Below, piece after piece: positions 24,197 to 33,700 of a stretch of 37,642 bases of DNA. Source of the DNA: Xanthobacteraceae bacterium. GTDB lineage: Bacteria; Pseudomonadota; Alphaproteobacteria; Rhizobiales; Xanthobacteraceae. Position 1 is the stretch's first letter. Each line of letters begins with the position of its first letter. Both the position numbers and the translations under genes were made by a program. Under the pieces are notes generated by a model. The model was given only the letters and a program-made list of their open reading frames with translations. It made no database searches and was not told the DNA's origin. The stretch lies in NCBI GenBank assembly GCA_019746135.1, contig JAIESI010000389.1:1-37642 (forward strand), given 5' to 3'.

Positions 24197-24939
24197 GCCG
24201 GCTTGCAGCAACTGAAGTCGGACTTACGCGAGATGGTGCAACCCTGCTATCCGGCCTGTCGATCAGTTTCGAGGCTGGCGAAACCGTAGCGATCGTCGGC
24301 CCCAACGGCGCAGGCAAATCTCTGTTCCTGAAGCTACTGGCCGGCATCGAGCGGCCCACGTCCGGCGGGATATTGCTCGGCGGCAGAACAATGTCCGCCT
24401 ATTCGGCGCGCGAACGCGCGAGATACGTCGGTTATGTACCGCAACATTTTCAGCCGCATTGGGACCTTACCGTCGCAGATCTGCTGCAGCTCGGCGCGGA
24501 ACGGACGGGCACATTGTCCCCGGGGATGGCGAAAGCCGCGCTGGAGGATGCCGGTTTGACGTCTTTGCAAAACCGGCGGTGGTCCGCGCTGTCGGGCGGA
24601 GAGCGGGCCCGCACGTTGCTCGCCGCAGTCCTGATCGCGCGCCCCCCGATCGTTCTTGCAGACGAGCCGGCGGCCAGTCTCGACGTCAGGCACAGGATTG
24701 AAACCTGCAAAACGCTGACGGCACAAAGGAACGACAGGCTGACGATCGTCGTCCTGCATGACCTCGATTTGGCATTCAAGTTTTTTGACCGCGTTGTTTT
24801 GGTCGAGGGCGGCCGTGTCGTTGCCGATGCGCCTGCCGGAGTGGCCGCCTACGACGAGGCATTCGACCGGGCGTTCGGCATTGCCTTCCAACGGCTGGCT
24901 GAAGCGGACGGAATACGCCTGCAACCGGTGCTCAGATAG
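24193..24939 (+). CDS. btuD: BtuD-like ABC transporter ATPase
   Basis: ATPase of the cobalamin-class importer. The 248-residue protein contains Walker A GPNGAGKS (36-43), a Q-loop in YVPQHFQPHWDL, the ABC signature LSGGE, Walker B IVLADEP and the switch histidine in VVLHDLDL. The ATG at 24193 overlaps the btuC stop by four bases, so a longer open frame reaching back to 23809 is out of register with btuC and is not used. It closes the riboswitch-led operon. A palindrome with 11-bp arms lies about 100 bases downstream. Confidence 0.93.
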   Translation: MSRLAATEVGLTRDGATLLSGLSISFEAGETVAIVGPNGAGKSLFLKLLAGIERPTSGGILLGGRTMSAYSARERARYVGYVPQHFQPHWDLTVADLLQLGAERTGTLSPGMAKAALEDAGLTSLQNRRWSALSGGERARTLLAAVLIARPPIVLADEPAASLDVRHRIETCKTLTAQRNDRLTIVVLHDLDLAFKFFDRVVLVEGGRVVADAPAGVAAYDEAFDRAFGIAFQRLAEADGIRLQPVLR

Positions 24940-25035
24940 ACGTCGCAACGTCGAAGAAAGAACAGACCTTGCGAGGCGCGCGGCCGAAGCGTCGACGCGA
25001 CAATGCTGTGCCGGGCGATGCGGCAACTGGAACCA

Positions 25036-25064
25036 GAGCTGCCCGGCAAGCGGCCGGGCAGCTC
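25036..25064. terminator. Hairpin between convergent btuD and cytochrome c genes
   Basis: Arms GAGCTGCCCGG (25036-25046) and CCGGGCAGCTC (25054-25064) form a perfect 11-bp stem with a seven-base loop. It lies between two genes that transcribe toward each other, which fits a shared transcription end, but neither side shows a clear T-run, so termination is only probable. Confidence 0.45.
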
Positions 25065-25089
25065 GCCGAGAGTCCGAAAATCCCGCGGG

Positions 25090-25452
25090 CTACTGGTTCA
25101 GCAGCGGGATGCTCTTGTAGTCCTTCGCCTTCGGGATCGACGCCAGGTAGGCGTGCATGTCGGCGAGGTCCTCGTTCGGCAGGACCTTTTCGCTGTAGGG
25201 CGGCATCGCGCGGTCGGTCGCGCGCACGAACGCAACGAACGTGTCGAGCGGCATCGGATCGGGCGCCAGCGCCTTGCCGGCGCTGGTGATCGACGAGCCC
25301 TGCCCCTCGGTGCCGTGGCACTGCCAGCAGCCGTACTTCATGAAGGCGTCCTTGCCCTTCCTGGCATCCGCGGCAAAGGCGGCACCGTGAGCGAGAGCCA
25401 CCGTGCCGGCCGCAAGCGCGGCCAGCACGACGCGAGACACGATACGAGACAT
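25090..25452 (-). CDS. Small secreted cytochrome c (class I)
   Basis: Periplasmic c-type cytochrome of 120 residues with a signal peptide (about 1-28, ending AHGAAFAAD), a haem-binding motif CWQCH (Cys42, Cys45, His46) and a likely methionine axial ligand in RAMPPYSEKVL, followed by the helix EDLADMHAYLASIP typical of small class I cytochromes. GGGAG lies eight bases before ATG 25452. The gene is only 14 bases after a Tat-exported thiamine-diphosphate enzyme, so it probably takes electrons from it or passes them to the respiratory chain. That partnership is inferred from the arrangement. Confidence 0.9.
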   Translation of the reverse strand: MSRIVSRVVLAALAAGTVALAHGAAFAADARKGKDAFMKYGCWQCHGTEGQGSSITSAGKALAPDPMPLDTFVAFVRATDRAMPPYSEKVLPNEDLADMHAYLASIPKAKDYKSIPLLNQ

Positions 25453-25466
25453 GTGCGGGCTCCCGA

Positions 25467-27455
25467 TCAGCGCGGCTGCGTCCAGACGTCGAGCAGCGCC
25501 GGCTGGCCGGATTTCACGACCGCCACCGCCTCCTTCAGCGCCGGCCCGAGATCGGCCGGGTCCTTGATCGCACCCTTCGCCCACCAGCCCATCGACTGCG
25601 CGAGCTTGGCGTAGTCGATGTCCGGATTCATGATGCTGGTGCCGATCGGGCCGATGTCGCCGCCGAGGCTCGCCACGCGGTTGCGGAAGCTCGACAGCCG
25701 CTGCACGTGCATCAGCTCCTGATGGTAGCCGCGGTTGTTGTGCATCACCGTCAGCAGCGGAATCTTGTGCTTCGCCGCGGTCCACAGCGCGCCCGGCACA
25801 TACATCAGGTCGCCGTCACCCTGGATCGCCACCGAGAAGCGGCCGAGATCGCGGTTGGCGAGCGCGGCGCCGACCGCCGCCCCCGCGCCGTAGCCCAGGC
25901 CATAGCCGCCGGACTGGCCGAGCCAGTGATAATGCTTCTCCATCTTCCAGAGGCGATGCTGCCAGCCGCTGACATTGCCGGACTGCGCGACCAGCGACCA
26001 GTCGAGGTCCTTGATCTGCGCCCAGATCTCCGCGCAAAGCCGCGCGGTGCTGATCGGCTGCGCGTCCCAGGCGATCGCCGCCGCCTGCCTTGCGCGCACC
26101 TGCGCATCGGCATGGGCCTTCTTCGCCGCCTCGCCGCGCTTCTCGATCGCGGACTTCTTGTCGTTGGAAATCGCCCGCTTGACCTCTTCGATCAGCACCG
26201 GGAGCGTCGCTTCCGCGTCGGCGGCCATCGCCACGTCCACCGCCTGGAAGCGCTGGAAGTCCTGGTAGTTCGCCTTGGTGTTGAGATCGACCGAGTTGAT
26301 GCTGATCAGCTTGGTGCCGGGCTTCATCCGCTGCTGGTTGAAGCCGTGCCCGTGCGCGCCGTTGTCGACCCACTGGTTCACCAGCGCCCAGAAGTCGTTC
26401 ATCTCCATGCCGAGGATCACGTCGGCATTGGCGACCGCAGGCGGGCCGGCGCTGAGATGATGCGTCTTCGGGAAGTTCATCCGCTCGCCGGTGTCGATGA
26501 CGCGGGCCTGGAGAAGCTCGGCGAGTTGCACGAGCAGCCGCACGCCGTTCTCGGTGCGCGCGCCGCGGCTCGTCGCGATCACCGGATTGCCGGCCTCGGC
26601 CAGAAGCTTCGCAGCCTCCTTCACCGCGCCCATCTCGCCGGCCGGCGGCGAGGTTGGCGTGTATTTCGGGATATAGAGCTTCTCGCCGTTGGAGTGCCCG
26701 ACCGGCGCCTGCTGCAGACCCGCATCGAGCGAGATCATGACCGGGCCGTAGGGCGGCGTCATCGCGATCTTGTAGGCGCGCACGAACGACTGCGCGAAGT
26801 GCTGCAGCGACACCGGCGTGTCGTCCCACTTGGTGAAGTCGCGCACCAGCGCGTTGATGTCCTGCGCCGAGTGGACGGTCGGCACGCCCGGCGGCCGGAT
26901 CGAGGCGTCGAGGTCGTTGCCGCCGACCACGACCACCGGCACGCGGTCGCACCAGGCGTTGTAGATCGCCATCGACGCGTGCTGCAGGCCGACCGTGCCG
27001 TGGCACAGCGTCATCATCGGCTTGCCGGTGATCTTGAAGTAGCCATGCCCCATGGCGACGCCGATTTCCTCGTGCGTCACGGTGAGGAACTCCGGCATCT
27101 TGTTGTTGCCGTAGTTGATCAGCGATTCATGCAAGCCGCGGAAGCTCGAAGCGCAGTTCGACGGCAGGTACTTGATGTCGAGCGTCCTGATCACGTCGAC
27201 CATGAAGTCGGAGCCGGCGACGCCGCCGATCCGGTTGAGGTCCTTCTGCGGCGTGCCGGTTTCGGCGGCGATGGTCTGCGCGGTCGGCGGCAGCGCCGAG
27301 GGGATGCGCGCGGTTGCAGCGCCCGCGGTCGATGCGGCGTCGGCCGCTTGCGGCGTCACCGCGCCTGCGGCGCCGGCAACGGCGACCCCTTTCAGGAATT
27401 TGCGGCGGTCGACCTTCGGGCTTGTCTCCTTGGCAGACGAATCCTTGCGTTGCAT
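25467..27455 (-). CDS. Tat-exported thiamine-diphosphate enzyme
   Basis: Predicted periplasmic ThDP-dependent enzyme of the acetolactate synthase / pyruvate oxidase superfamily. The 662-residue protein begins with a twin-arginine signal (VDRRKFLKGVAVAGAAGA, 16-33), then the three domains of the family: Pyr domain with the activating glutamate in THEEIGVAMGHGY (Glu129 or Glu130), a central domain (NPVIATSRGARTENG) and the PP domain with the cofactor motif GDGD (546-549) and NN (573-574). Most relatives are cytoplasmic, so Tat export is unusual. The substrate cannot be read from sequence: decarboxylation or oxidation of a 2-oxo acid is the general chemistry. A cytochrome c gene follows directly, suggesting electron transfer to it. 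Confidence 0.88.
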   Translation of the reverse strand: MQRKDSSAKETSPKVDRRKFLKGVAVAGAAGAVTPQAADAASTAGAATARIPSALPPTAQTIAAETGTPQKDLNRIGGVAGSDFMVDVIRTLDIKYLPSNCASSFRGLHESLINYGNNKMPEFLTVTHEEIGVAMGHGYFKITGKPMMTLCHGTVGLQHASMAIYNAWCDRVPVVVVGGNDLDASIRPPGVPTVHSAQDINALVRDFTKWDDTPVSLQHFAQSFVRAYKIAMTPPYGPVMISLDAGLQQAPVGHSNGEKLYIPKYTPTSPPAGEMGAVKEAAKLLAEAGNPVIATSRGARTENGVRLLVQLAELLQARVIDTGERMNFPKTHHLSAGPPAVANADVILGMEMNDFWALVNQWVDNGAHGHGFNQQRMKPGTKLISINSVDLNTKANYQDFQRFQAVDVAMAADAEATLPVLIEEVKRAISNDKKSAIEKRGEAAKKAHADAQVRARQAAAIAWDAQPISTARLCAEIWAQIKDLDWSLVAQSGNVSGWQHRLWKMEKHYHWLGQSGGYGLGYGAGAAVGAALANRDLGRFSVAIQGDGDLMYVPGALWTAAKHKIPLLTVMHNNRGYHQELMHVQRLSSFRNRVASLGGDIGPIGTSIMNPDIDYAKLAQSMGWWAKGAIKDPADLGPALKEAVAVVKSGQPALLDVWTQPR

Positions 27456-27651
27456 GTGAGTCGCTCCCTGGGATTTTGAATTTGTTGCCGGCGAATCGGA
27501 CGGTCGCCTTGTCGTGCAGCGGGCCGATTCTAGTTCAGTCGAAAAAGCCGCACTAGGGGGCCGACCAGCCGTTCCGGCCCGCGGCCCGTTCCGACCGCCG
27601 GAACCGGACCCGCGCCTGCTGCGTTGCCTTAAATGCTGAACTCTGCGATCC

Positions 27652-28464
27652 ATGCCGCCGATGGCATCGGCGGCGAATATTCTGGTCTTCGATTCCGGGC
27701 TTGGGGGGCTCACCGTTTTCCGCGAGGCCGTCAAGACACGCCCGGACGCCCGCTTCGTCTATGCCGCCGACGACGCCTTCTTTCCCTACGGTCGTCAGGA
27801 AGAGCGGAGGCTTGTCGCCCGGGTTCTCGATGTCATGGGCAAACTGATCGCCGCGCACCGGTCGGATCTGGTCGTGATCGCCTGCAACACGGCCTCGACG
27901 ATCGTGCTGCCGCAGTTGCGCGAACGCTTCACGGTGCCGTTCGTCGGCACCGTGCCGGCCATCAAGCCCGCCTGTGCCGGCTCGAACAGCAAGCTCGTCA
28001 CTGTGCTCGGCACCGAGGCGACCGTCAAACGCGAGTACACGCGCAAGCTGATCGCCGAACACGGCAACGGTTGCGATGTCACGCTCATAGGCTCGCCGCG
28101 GCTTGCCGAACTGGCCGAGGCCGAGCTGAACGGCGCGCCCATCGACGACGCCGACATTGCCGCCGAAATCGCCCCCTGCTTCGTCGAGCGCGCCGGCCAG
28201 CGCACCGACACCATCGTGCTCGCCTGCACGCACTATCCGTTGCTGCTGTCACGCCTGCAGAAACTCGCACTCTGGCCGGTCCATTTCATCGACCCCGCCC
28301 CCGCCATCGCCCGCAGGCTCATCGACTTGCTGGGTCCCGCGGCTGCCGCCGCTTCGGCGCAGCCGGCTCGCGTCGTTTTCACCTCCGGCAAGGCGCCCGC
28401 CCCGCCGCTCGCCGCAGCCCTGGCGCGGTTCGGCCTCGCCGAAGCCGCGCGCGCAAGTGTTTGA
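27652..28464 (+). CDS. murI: Glutamate racemase
   Basis: Cytoplasmic cofactor-independent racemase that makes D-glutamate for peptidoglycan. The 270-residue protein has the substrate-binding DSGLGGLTV (Asp14), PYG, catalytic Cys78 in ACNTAST and Cys192 in ACTHYPLL, all in the right order. ATG 27652 is used, and an ATG three codons later (27661) is equally possible. No strong ribosome binding site is visible at either. Its TGA is embedded in the -35 element of the rpsD promoter. It diverges from the ThDP gene across a spacer of about 196 bases. Confidence 0.95.
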   Translation: MPPMASAANILVFDSGLGGLTVFREAVKTRPDARFVYAADDAFFPYGRQEERRLVARVLDVMGKLIAAHRSDLVVIACNTASTIVLPQLRERFTVPFVGTVPAIKPACAGSNSKLVTVLGTEATVKREYTRKLIAEHGNGCDVTLIGSPRLAELAEAELNGAPIDDADIAAEIAPCFVERAGQRTDTIVLACTHYPLLLSRLQKLALWPVHFIDPAPAIARRLIDLLGPAAAAASAQPARVVFTSGKAPAPPLAAALARFGLAEAARASV

Positions 28465-28489
28465 CACCTTGGGCAAATCCCCCTAAATA
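28461..28489 (+). promoter_or_regulatory. Sigma-70 promoter for rpsD
   Basis: TTGACA (28461-28466) and TAAATA (28484-28489) are separated by exactly 17 bases, close to the sigma-70 consensus TTGACA-N17-TATAAT. The -35 hexamer contains the murI stop codon (TGA, 28462-28464). The predicted start of transcription is near 28496, giving a leader of about 178 bases before rpsD. Confidence 0.85.
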
Positions 28490-28499
28490 CCCGGCATCT

Positions 28500-28519
28500 C
28501 GCGGGCCTTCGGGCCCGCG
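28500..28519 (+). promoter_or_regulatory. UUCG-capped hairpin at 5' end of rpsD leader
   Basis: CGCGGGCC (28500-28507) and GGCCCGCG (28512-28519) form a perfect eight-pair stem closed by the very stable TTCG loop. It lies within a few bases of the predicted transcription start, so it would cap the mRNA 5' end and may protect it. A second hairpin, CCCTCC/GGAGGG (28609-28623), lies further down the leader. Neither is a known ribosomal-protein autoregulation site. Confidence 0.65.
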
Positions 28520-28673
28520 CGGTGTTTCGCGACCCGCGGTTTTGCCAGTTTCCGCAAGCACTTACGTTCAGGTGCTGACGCGCTTTGGCTGCAAGACCTG
28601 TCGGTCATCCCTCCGCGGGAGGGGTGGCAAAGGAGGGCGCGATCCTCAAACCTGAACTCAACATGAGGACGCG

Positions 28674-29291
28674 ATGACCAAGCGCCACGAGGCGAAGTAC
28701 AAGATCGACCGCCGCATGGGCCAGAATGTCTGGGGCCGCCCGAAGAGCCCCGTCAACAAGCGCGAATACGGCCCCGGCCAGCACGGCCAGCGCCGCAAGA
28801 GCAAGCTCTCCGACTACGGCGTGCAGCTCAAGGCCAAGCAGAAGCTGCGCGGCTACTACGGCAACATTTCCGAGCGCCAGTTCCACGGCATCTACACGGA
28901 AGCCCGCCGCCAGAAGGGCGACACCGGCGCGCACATGATCGGCCTGCTCGAGCAGCGGCTCGACGCGGTGGTCTATCGCGCCAAGTTCGTGCCGACGGTG
29001 TTCGCGTCGCGCCAGTTCATCAGCCACGGGCATGTGAAGGTGAACGGCAAGCGCGTCAACATCCCGAGCTACCGGGTGAAGGTGAACGACGTGATCGAGG
29101 TGAAGGAAGCCTCGAAGCAGCTCGCGCTGGTGCTCGAAGCCCGCGCGCTCGCCGAGCGTGACGTGCCAGACTACATCGAGGTGGACGAGGGCAAGGTCTC
29201 GGCCAAGTTCATCCGCATCCCGGCGCTCAACGAGGTGCCCTACCCGGTGTCGATGGAGCCGCATCTCGTCGTCGAATACTATTCGCGCTGA
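28674..29291 (+). CDS. rpsD: 30S ribosomal protein S4
   Basis: Primary 16S rRNA-binding protein of the small subunit, 205 residues. It shows the S4 N-terminal region ([20 protein letters not shown], then [19 protein letters not shown]) and the S4 RNA-binding domain ([40 protein letters not shown]). Length is normal. GAGGA lies seven bases before ATG 28674. It has its own promoter and a terminator, so it is a monocistronic unit, unlike the spc/alpha-operon placement in enterobacteria. Confidence 0.98.
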   Translation: MTKRHEAKYKIDRRMGQNVWGRPKSPVNKREYGPGQHGQRRKSKLSDYGVQLKAKQKLRGYYGNISERQFHGIYTEARRQKGDTGAHMIGLLEQRLDAVVYRAKFVPTVFASRQFISHGHVKVNGKRVNIPSYRVKVNDVIEVKEASKQLALVLEARALAERDVPDYIEVDEGKVSAKFIRIPALNEVPYPVSMEPHLVVEYYSR

Positions 29292-29311
29292 TCGAAAGCG
29301 CCGCACGACGC

Positions 29312-29343
29312 AAAAGCCGCCCTCCCGGGCGGCTTTTCTTTTT
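29312..29343 (+). terminator. Intrinsic terminator after rpsD
   Basis: AAAAGCCGCCC (29312-29322), then TCCC, then GGGCGGCTTTT pairs through 10 to 11 bases and is followed by C and a five-T run (ending about 29343). This is a textbook rho-independent terminator, and the A-run on the other side lets it work for the convergent LuxR-type gene as well. Confidence 0.93.
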
Positions 29344-29353
29344 GCGGGATGCG

Positions 29354-30505
29354 TCACACCGGCCGCGTCCGCGAGGGGGGCTCGGCCAGCGCGAAATCGC
29401 GGATCAGACGGACGACCAGCCGGACCAGCTCCGCCTGGGTGCGGGAGCCGGTGCGCGTAAGCGCGGTGCGCAGATGAAACCGCGCGGTGTGAATGGTGAT
29501 CCCCTCGCGCGCGGCGAAGCTTTTGAGATCATCGTTGGCGGCGAGCGCCGCCGCAAGCCGCGCCGCCCCCTTCGGCAAACGGAGCCCGTGCTCCACGATG
29601 TCCGCCATCCCTGACGGCTGCGCTTCGGGATCGTGCACCAGCACGATCGCGCCGCCCTGCCCTTGCCTCTCCCAGTCCGACTGCACCGTCGACGGCGGCG
29701 ACGGCGCAATGAGCACGACGTAGTCGCGCGCGCCGCTGGAGCGCTGGACCGTCAAGATGCCGCCACCGCCGCCATCGGCGACGTCCTTCAGCAGCGCGTC
29801 GAACCGCTGGCGGGCCTCGATGCCGCCCGGCAGCGGACACCCGCTTCGGTCGAGCGTAAAACCATCGCCGCGTTGCGCGACGGCTTGCATGGCGGTGTTG
29901 ACGAAAAGCGCAGTGCCGTCGTGGTCGAGCAGGGCGACGCCGGCGCGCAGCCGGTCAACGGTCGCCTGCAAGCCAACGTTCTTGGCGTCGACGCGATAGA
30001 TCGCGCGCCGCAGTTGCAGGGCCCGCGTGATATGCGGCATCAGCCGCTCCAGATGGGCAATGTCATCGTCGTCGAACGGTCTTCGCTCCTCGCCGCGCAT
30101 GACCGCGATCATCGAAAAATTGCCCCGGTCGGAATAGAGATTGCCGACGAGACTTTCGACCATGCCCGCCGGAAGGAAAAACTCGTTGTAGATGACGTCG
30201 ACCTTGCGCTGTTCGGGACTGATCAAACGATTGCTGGATGTCGCCGTTCCAGCCGGCCGGCGCAGCAAGAGCGCGGGAACCGGGTCGAGCTGGGCATACT
30301 TGTCCAGATAGAGCTGCAGATTTTCCTTCAGCCAGCCCGAACTCACGATGAAAGTCGCGGTGGGGTCCTGTGCGTCGACCGCCACAAGCGCGGCTCCCCA
30401 GCCTCCAAACATGGTTTGGATCAGTTCGAGCGCGCGCTCAAACTCTTCCCCGTCGGTCACCCCGCGATAGAGGGCATCCAGAAACCGCCCCTCAGCGTCG
30501 CTCAC
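29354..30505 (-). CDS. LuxR-family transcriptional regulator
   Basis: Regulator with a C-terminal LuxR/FixJ-type helix-turn-helix (about 325-378: LPKGAARLAAALAANDDLKS, then TIHTARFHLRTALTRTGSRTQ, whose second helix aligns with the LuxR recognition helix) after an N-terminal sensing region (FERALELIQTMFGGWGAALVA, GNLYSDRGNFSMIAVMRGEE) and a central PAS-like stretch (AGVALLDHDGTALFVNTAMQAV). No ligand is identified. The start codon is GTG 30505. It is divergent from a large autotransporter across about 230 bases, so it may control that gene. The 383-residue size fits solo-type LuxR regulators without a response-regulator receiver domain. Confidence 0.85.
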   Translation of the reverse strand: MSDAEGRFLDALYRGVTDGEEFERALELIQTMFGGWGAALVAVDAQDPTATFIVSSGWLKENLQLYLDKYAQLDPVPALLLRRPAGTATSSNRLISPEQRKVDVIYNEFFLPAGMVESLVGNLYSDRGNFSMIAVMRGEERRPFDDDDIAHLERLMPHITRALQLRRAIYRVDAKNVGLQATVDRLRAGVALLDHDGTALFVNTAMQAVAQRGDGFTLDRSGCPLPGGIEARQRFDALLKDVADGGGGGILTVQRSSGARDYVVLIAPSPPSTVQSDWERQGQGGAIVLVHDPEAQPSGMADIVEHGLRLPKGAARLAAALAANDDLKSFAAREGITIHTARFHLRTALTRTGSRTQAELVRLVVRLIRDFALAEPPSRTRPV

Positions 30506-30734
30506 GATTGTCCGCCGCCCTGTCCAGCCTGTGGAAATACAGCAATGACACGCAAAATTAGACCGCCCCCTATCTGTTTGAATAGCCCCCCCCAGGTCGG
30601 GCTGCCCCAGGGTCAGAAGCGGAAGGCCGAACGTTGCCGCTTAGGCAAGCGTGTCGCCGGGAATGAAATGGGGGCGTGGAGTGCTGCTGGAAGGGTGCAA
30701 GCCGGTGGGTTGGTTCACGCAGCCCCGCCCGCTC
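30506..30734. other. Divergent spacer before autotransporter
   Basis: No second gene is seen. A run of eight to nine C residues near 30586-30595 and a small hairpin TTGCC/GGCAA (30634-30648) are present. The in-frame upstream start codons at 30651 (GTG) and 30663 (ATG) would lengthen the autotransporter signal sequence. No confident promoter or LuxR-type operator palindrome was found. Confidence 0.4.
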
Positions 30735-33700
30735 ATGTCAGCATCTCCCCGCCGGCGTCTGATCAATGCTCTGTTGTCGGCGACCGCTCTGGCCGGTGCC
30801 GCAAGCCTGCTGCCGTCCGGAGCGGCCCACGCGCAGACCCAATGGACCGGCAACACCTCGACCGACTGGTTCACCGCCGGCAACTGGAACCCGGCCACCG
30901 TCCCCGGGGCCGCGACAGATGTCGAGATCAACAACGGGGCGGTGCCCAACCCCGCGAATGTGACGGCAGCCGGCGCGACGGCCCGCAGCGTCATTGTCGG
31001 AGACGCTGCCGGCCAATCCGGCACGCTCAACGTCACCGGCGGAACGCTGACGGTGCCCGGGCCCGTGGGAGCGTTTCCGCAAGGCTATCTTGCGGTTGGC
31101 AATCTCGGCAGCGGCACCATGACCGTCAGTGCGGGCGGCGTCGTCAACGCCAACCAAAGCTATATCGCGGCAAATTCAGACACCTCGACCGGTACGGTCA
31201 CCATCACCGGCAGCACCTCGCAATGGATCACGACGCGTTTTGAAGTCGGCAGCAGCGGCAACGGCACGCTCAACGTCCGCAACGGCGCGACCGTTACAAA
31301 CACCGGCGTCTTCGTCATTGGCAACGACGGCACCGGCATCGGCGCGGTCGGCGTGGTGAATGTCGAGAGTGGCGCAGACGTCACCATGACGAGCACCACC
31401 CTCGGGTCGCCCGCCAACAGCACCGGAACACTCACCGTCACCGGCGCGGGATCGAGTTGGACAGGTTCCGGCTCGTTGACGGTCGGCAGCTCTGGGACAG
31501 GCACATTCAATCTCCTGGCCGGGGCCAGCGCCACGTCCGGATCGGTGGCCATCGGCTCATTTGCGGCGAGCGGCAACGGCACCGCCAACATCTCGGGCAC
31601 TGGAACGAGTTGGACGACTGGCATTGTGAATGTCGGCACGGCCGGCACCGGAGCAATGACGGTTTCGGGTGGAGCGCAGGTTACATCCAACCGGAATTCC
31701 GCCACGGGAAACATAGTCACGATCGGCGGCACCGCGACAGTGACTGGTACGGGATCGCAATGGCTGATCGACAGCGGCCAGCCTGTTGCGCCGGTGGCCG
31801 GGACGGCACTCGCCATCGGCAAGGCCGCAAGCACGAGTTCCCTCACCGTCTCCAATGGCGGCAACGTTACCGTCCGCAACACCGCAACCGGAACAAATGC
31901 AGCAAATTTTGACGTCCGTATCGGAGTGGGAGCCGGCACGACCGCAAATGTCACGATCACCGGCGCCAACTCGTCTTTCACGACGCCATACAGATTCTAT
32001 GTCGGCTTTGCCGCGAATTCGACCGGCAATGTCACCGCCAGCAATGGCGGCGCGCTCAACACCGGCTACACCGAGATTGGCGCTGGCCCCAGCGCGGGAG
32101 TGAAAGGCACCGTCAGCGTCACCGGCGCGGGCTCGACCTGGACGATTACGGACACCACGAACCTGCCGGGCGGTCACGCACAAGGCGTGTCCCTCGGACT
32201 ATCGGGCGGCGACGGCACGCTCACCATCGGCAACGGCGGCACGGTCAACGTGAATTCGACCAACCGCAGGGTCAATCTCGGCGGCACAGCCGCCAGCAGG
32301 GCCACGCTCAACATTGGTGCCGCAGCGGCCGACCCGGCGGCGGGCGCCGGCACGCTCAATGCCGACACCGTCACCTTCTTGACCAATGGCGGGACGAGCG
32401 CGATCAACTTCAACCACACCTCAAGCAACTACACGTTTGCATCCTCCATTGGAGGCACCGGTCCGGGCGCGGTGAATTTCCTTGCCGGCACCACCATCCT
32501 GACCGGCAACAACACGTATGCCGGGACGACGTCGATCTCCGCCGGCGCCACCGCGCAACTCGGCAACGGCGGTAATGCCGGCGGCAGCAACGGCCTCGTC
32601 TCCGGCAGTATCTCGAATAACGGCAACCTGATTTTCAATGTCGGTGGCTTCAGGACCTATAGCGGCGTGATTTCCGGCAACGGCACGGTCGAGCAGCGCG
32701 GCCCCGCCAACACCACGCTCACCTTTACCGGCAACAACACCTATGCCGGACTGACCACGATCTCGAGCGGCACGCTTCAAATCGGCAATGGCGGGACCAC
32801 CGGCGCGATCGCGGGCGACGTGCTCAACAATTCCCAGATCGCTTTCAACCGTTCAGATAACATCAGCTACAATGGCGTTATTTCCGGCAGCGGCTCCCTC
32901 AGCAAGCAAGGCGCCGGCATCCTGACACTCGGCAATGTGAACACCTATACCGGCGGCACCTCGGTGGGGCCGGGCATCCTGCGGCTTGGCGGCAACGACC
33001 GGATTGCGTCCACCGGCAGTCTGTTTCTGTTCTCGACAGGCACGTTCGATCTCGCCGGTTTCAATCAGACGGTCGGAGATCTTTCGGGGCCTGGTACGGT
33101 CGCGATCGGCACAGGGACATTCACCGCCGGCACCGCCAGCAACCGCACCTTCGCCGGCCGATTCACGGGCAGCGGCGCCTTCATCAAGCAGGGCTCAGGC
33201 TCGCTCAACCTGACCGGCAACAACTCCGCCTATACCGGCACCACGACAGTTGCGGGCGGCACGCTGTTCGTGAACGGCGATCTCTCCGCGAGTCCCGTCA
33301 CCGTGAACGCGGCCGGCACACTCGGCGGCACCGGCACGGTCGGCGTGACCAACGCGTTCGGCGCCGTCGCGCCGGGCAACTCGATCGGCACGCTGAACAT
33401 CGTCGGCAGCTTCACCCAGTCGAGCGGCTCGACCTATCTGGTGGAGGTGGCAGCGGGCGGCGGCCCGGGAACGTCCGACCTCATCAGTGTGACCGGCGTG
33501 CCCGGTACCGCCACAATCCAGGCCGGCACGACAGTCTCGGTCATCGCGGCGCCTGGCGCCTACACCACGACCACCCGCTACACCATCCTGACCGCGACGG
33601 GCGGCCGGACCGGCACCTACACCACGCTGATCGACAACGCTCCGTTCCTCGACTTCGCACTGGCCTACGACCCGAACAACGTCTACCTCGACATCACGCG

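Noticed and set aside
25707-27479. Long open frame on the plus strand opposite the ThDP enzyme (590 codons)
   Set aside because: It is antisense to a gene with clear family motifs. In GC-rich DNA such frames arise from codon bias, and its translation is Arg/Asp/His-rich without recognisable domains.
28663-28677. Possible five-codon upstream ORF overlapping the rpsD start by ATGA
   Set aside because: The ATGAGGA stretch is simply the rpsD ribosome binding site with an adjacent ATG. A real leader peptide would need other evidence.
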